Source of the DNA: Cytophagales bacterium
GTDB lineage: Bacteria > Bacteroidota > Bacteroidia > Cytophagales > Cyclobacteriaceae
Reading direction: 5' to 3'
NCBI GenBank assembly: GCA_027317105.1
Contig: DAHVFH010000178.1
Coordinates: 1-7,713 of the forward strand
Length of the DNA: 7,713 nucleotides
The translations under genes were made by a program, and so were the position numbers. The notes beneath the pieces were generated by a model. That model ran no database searches. It was not told the DNA's origin and saw nothing but the letters and a program-made list of their open reading frames with translations. This document shows positions 6,537 through 7,713 of the stretch, one piece after another (the stretch's first letter is position 1; each line of letters opens with the position of its first letter).

Positions 6537-7070
6537 TTACTTCCTCCCGAGATAGATGCGAATAGTTTCCTCATCGATCACATTGAATTCTGTGAAATTT
6601 TCGACCAGCGTTCCTTTGGGCCTTTTGAATTCTAAGAATAGGAAGCCGTTGCGGTCTGCATCAATTTGGTGAAGCAAGGTTTGCTCTACTACTGGTGCTG
6701 CTGATAATATTAACTCGGCATTTTTGATGTCGCGATGAGCAGCCCACCAGAAATAGGACGACCAAAAAATAATCATGATACCGGCAATCCAGAAGGCATA
6801 TTTTAAGGTGATACCCAGTTGCCATCTAAAAGCTTCCCCAGACGAAAAGTGATAAGTTTTGGGATTAGCTTTCAGTACTACGTCATTCACTATTTTTTGA
6901 GTGTTTTCAAGAATTTTCTCCGTTTTCGCAAGGCGTGAAACCGTTGATTGATTTACCTTGAACATATAGTGCAGCAGCGGCAACATTTCGTCATTAATGG
7001 AAAGACGCTTTCCGTATTGTGACTCAAAATAATCAGCAAATGCCAACCGATCTTTCTCCGTCCAGCTCAT
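6537..7070 (-). CDS. Single-pass membrane protein, probable transfer accessory
   Basis: This 177-residue protein has a cytoplasm-type N-terminal part (1-70, helical, with QSTVSRLAKTEKILENTQKIVNDVV likely to form a coiled coil), one transmembrane segment at about 88-110 (YAFWIAGIMIIFWSSYFWW), and a C-terminal 65 residues with mixed alpha/beta character (NGFLFLEFKRPKG, EETIRIYLGRK). There is no signal peptide, so the TM segment is internal. It overlaps by 4 bp (ATGA, 7067-7070) the end of the TraL/ParA-like gene, so the two are translated together. In RP4 an ATPase gene traL is followed by a small gene traM; this pair has the same arrangement, but I see no motif that proves homology. It might anchor or regulate the ATPase partner. 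Because that partner is truncated here, the gene may have lost its promoter and purpose. Confidence 0.75.
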   Translation of the reverse strand: MSWTEKDRLAFADYFESQYGKRLSINDEMLPLLHYMFKVNQSTVSRLAKTEKILENTQKIVNDVVLKANPKTYHFSSGEAFRWQLGITLKYAFWIAGIMIIFWSSYFWWAAHRDIKNAELILSAAPVVEQTLLHQIDADRNGFLFLEFKRPKGTLVENFTEFNVIDEETIRIYLGRK

Positions 7071-7573
7071 AGCGAATCAATTTGATTGAATATGTTCTCC
7101 AGGTAATTGAGAATTCGCCTCCTGCGGATTACGTTTAGGGCCATGATGTCGGAATAGACTACACCTTCTGCCATCAAGCGATCCCATTCTTTTTGCGCCT
7201 CACTGTTCGTATCATCGTGGAGCCGTGTTATCTGAATTTTCGCATTGGTATATTCTTGCACTGATTTGTCTTTAATGCCACCTTGATATTCGTTGGCGAC
7301 AATATGCGTGATCTCACCCATGCCATCAATTTGATTTGCTAGTTGAAAAAATTCCACACATTCCTTTGCAGAACCGCCACCGGCCATGACGAGTAGAATT
7401 TGAATCCCCATCTCTTTAAACGTTTCGATCACGTTATTTTTGGATTCCTCCTGGATGTAATAGATCCATTGCTCACTAGAGGCTGCCCCAAAATCGATGC
7501 ACACATTGTCTAACCTTTCGATGACGGAAAGAAAGAGGTCGAATTTCGTGCGATCAATTTTGCGGTCGGTACC
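7067..7573 (-). pseudogene. TraL/ParA-like conjugal transfer ATPase, 5' end missing (IS-disrupted)
   Basis: The frame encodes the C-terminal two thirds of a protein resembling ParA/MinD-related TraL transfer ATPases. Family-like blocks are KIDRTKFDLF, NVCIDFGAAS, the long helix EESKNNVIETFKEMG, QILLVMAGGG, and HIVANEYQG where the family has a WLNEYFG-like block. The Walker A motif and upstream residues are absent. The only simple start is GTG at 7504, but family-like sequence continues upstream of it in frame (DRTKFDLFLSVIERLDN), so GTG is not the original start. The homology stops near 7573, where IS21-like terminal repeats begin; the frame then runs through these repeats to a stop at 7670-7672. 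I read this as a gene broken by an insertion; its 5' part may lie beyond the IS outside the window. Without the P-loop the remaining product cannot hydrolyse ATP. Confidence 0.7.
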
Positions 7574-7713
7574 TGGAGATTCCGCACAAAGTGACCACTC
7601 TTTTCCGTTGCAAATTGACCACCTGATTCCGCGGGAAGCTGACCACCGTTTTCCGCAGCAAACTGACCACTAGATTTGAAGGGATAAAATGTATCGAGAT
7701 CGGTTGACCCATT
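7574..7713. mobile_element. End of an IS21-family-like insertion sequence (partial)
   Basis: From about 7574 (TGGAGATTCCGCAC) to the window edge the sequence stops matching the TraL-like gene and shows multiple tandem terminal repeats of the TTCCG...TGACCAC kind, which are typical of IS21-family ends. The exact left boundary is uncertain by several bases; the adjacent CGGTACC could be part of the target duplication. No transposase is contained; an ATG at 7689 opens a short frame (MYRDRLTH) that reaches the window edge and may or may not be the start of istA. Confidence 0.6.
7580..7671. repeat. Four 24-bp-period repeats (IS terminal repeats)
   Basis: Four direct copies start at 7580, 7603, 7627 and 7651 (periods 23, 24, 24 bp). 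The shared core is TTCCG, 4-5 variable bases, AA, then TGACCAC; the opposite strand reads GTGGTCA...CGGAA. Such arrays are binding sites for the IS21-type transposase. Confidence 0.8.

Noticed and set aside
7067..7504. A complete 145-residue gene starting at GTG 7504
   Set aside because: Family-like residues continue in frame upstream of the GTG, and the remaining part lacks the ATP-binding region, so it is a fragment.
7580..7671. Short regularly spaced repeats resembling a CRISPR array
   Set aside because: The period is only 24 bp, there are no unique spacers of 30 bp or more, and the repeats are degenerate; this fits IS21-type terminal repeats.

Overview
The window looks like part of a Bacteroidota (Bacteroidetes) genome or plasmid. 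Three lines of evidence point there: a family of secreted GIGT-repeat fibre-like proteins whose C-terminal module is common in that phylum, signal peptides that end just before Gln, and start codons without a clear Shine-Dalgarno sequence. No rRNA, tRNA or CRISPR array is visible.

Left part (1-3773, + strand): four consecutive paralogous genes, the first cut by the window edge. They are spaced by 2 bp or overlap by 4 bp (ATGA), so they almost certainly form one operon. Each complete gene encodes a signal peptide, a body with scattered GNVGIGTxSP-type motifs, a nearly invariant 94-residue C-terminal module and a terminal coiled coil. The bodies are unrelated by eye, while the C-terminal modules align without gaps over 282 bp. 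The likely product is a set of exported, oligomeric fibre or stalk proteins whose function is unknown. A weak hairpin follows the operon at 3825-3844.

Middle part (3961-6529): a conjugative mobilization module. On the minus strand a ribbon-helix-helix relaxosome protein (MobC-like) overlaps by 4 bp a 572-residue MOBP-type relaxase with a HxDx4HxH metal-binding motif. The relaxase carries four tandem copies of a roughly 67-residue module after its nuclease domain. The 212-bp gap upstream of mobC contains a 7-bp-arm inverted repeat that is the best oriT candidate. Divergently, on the plus strand, lies a small basic protein of 100 residues.

Right part (6537-7713, minus strand): a single-pass membrane protein of 177 residues lies downstream of, and overlaps by 4 bp, the C-terminal part of a ParA/TraL-like transfer protein. 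The N-terminal half of the latter, including the Walker A region, is missing. Upstream, at about 7574-7713, the sequence switches to four 24-bp-period repeats of the form TTCCGnnnnAAnnTGACCAC. These look like the multiple terminal repeats of an IS21-family insertion sequence whose body lies beyond the window. The simplest reading is a mobilizable element (relaxase, MobC, oriT, TraL-like ATPase, membrane partner) damaged by an IS insertion, next to a fibre-protein operon that may or may not be its cargo.
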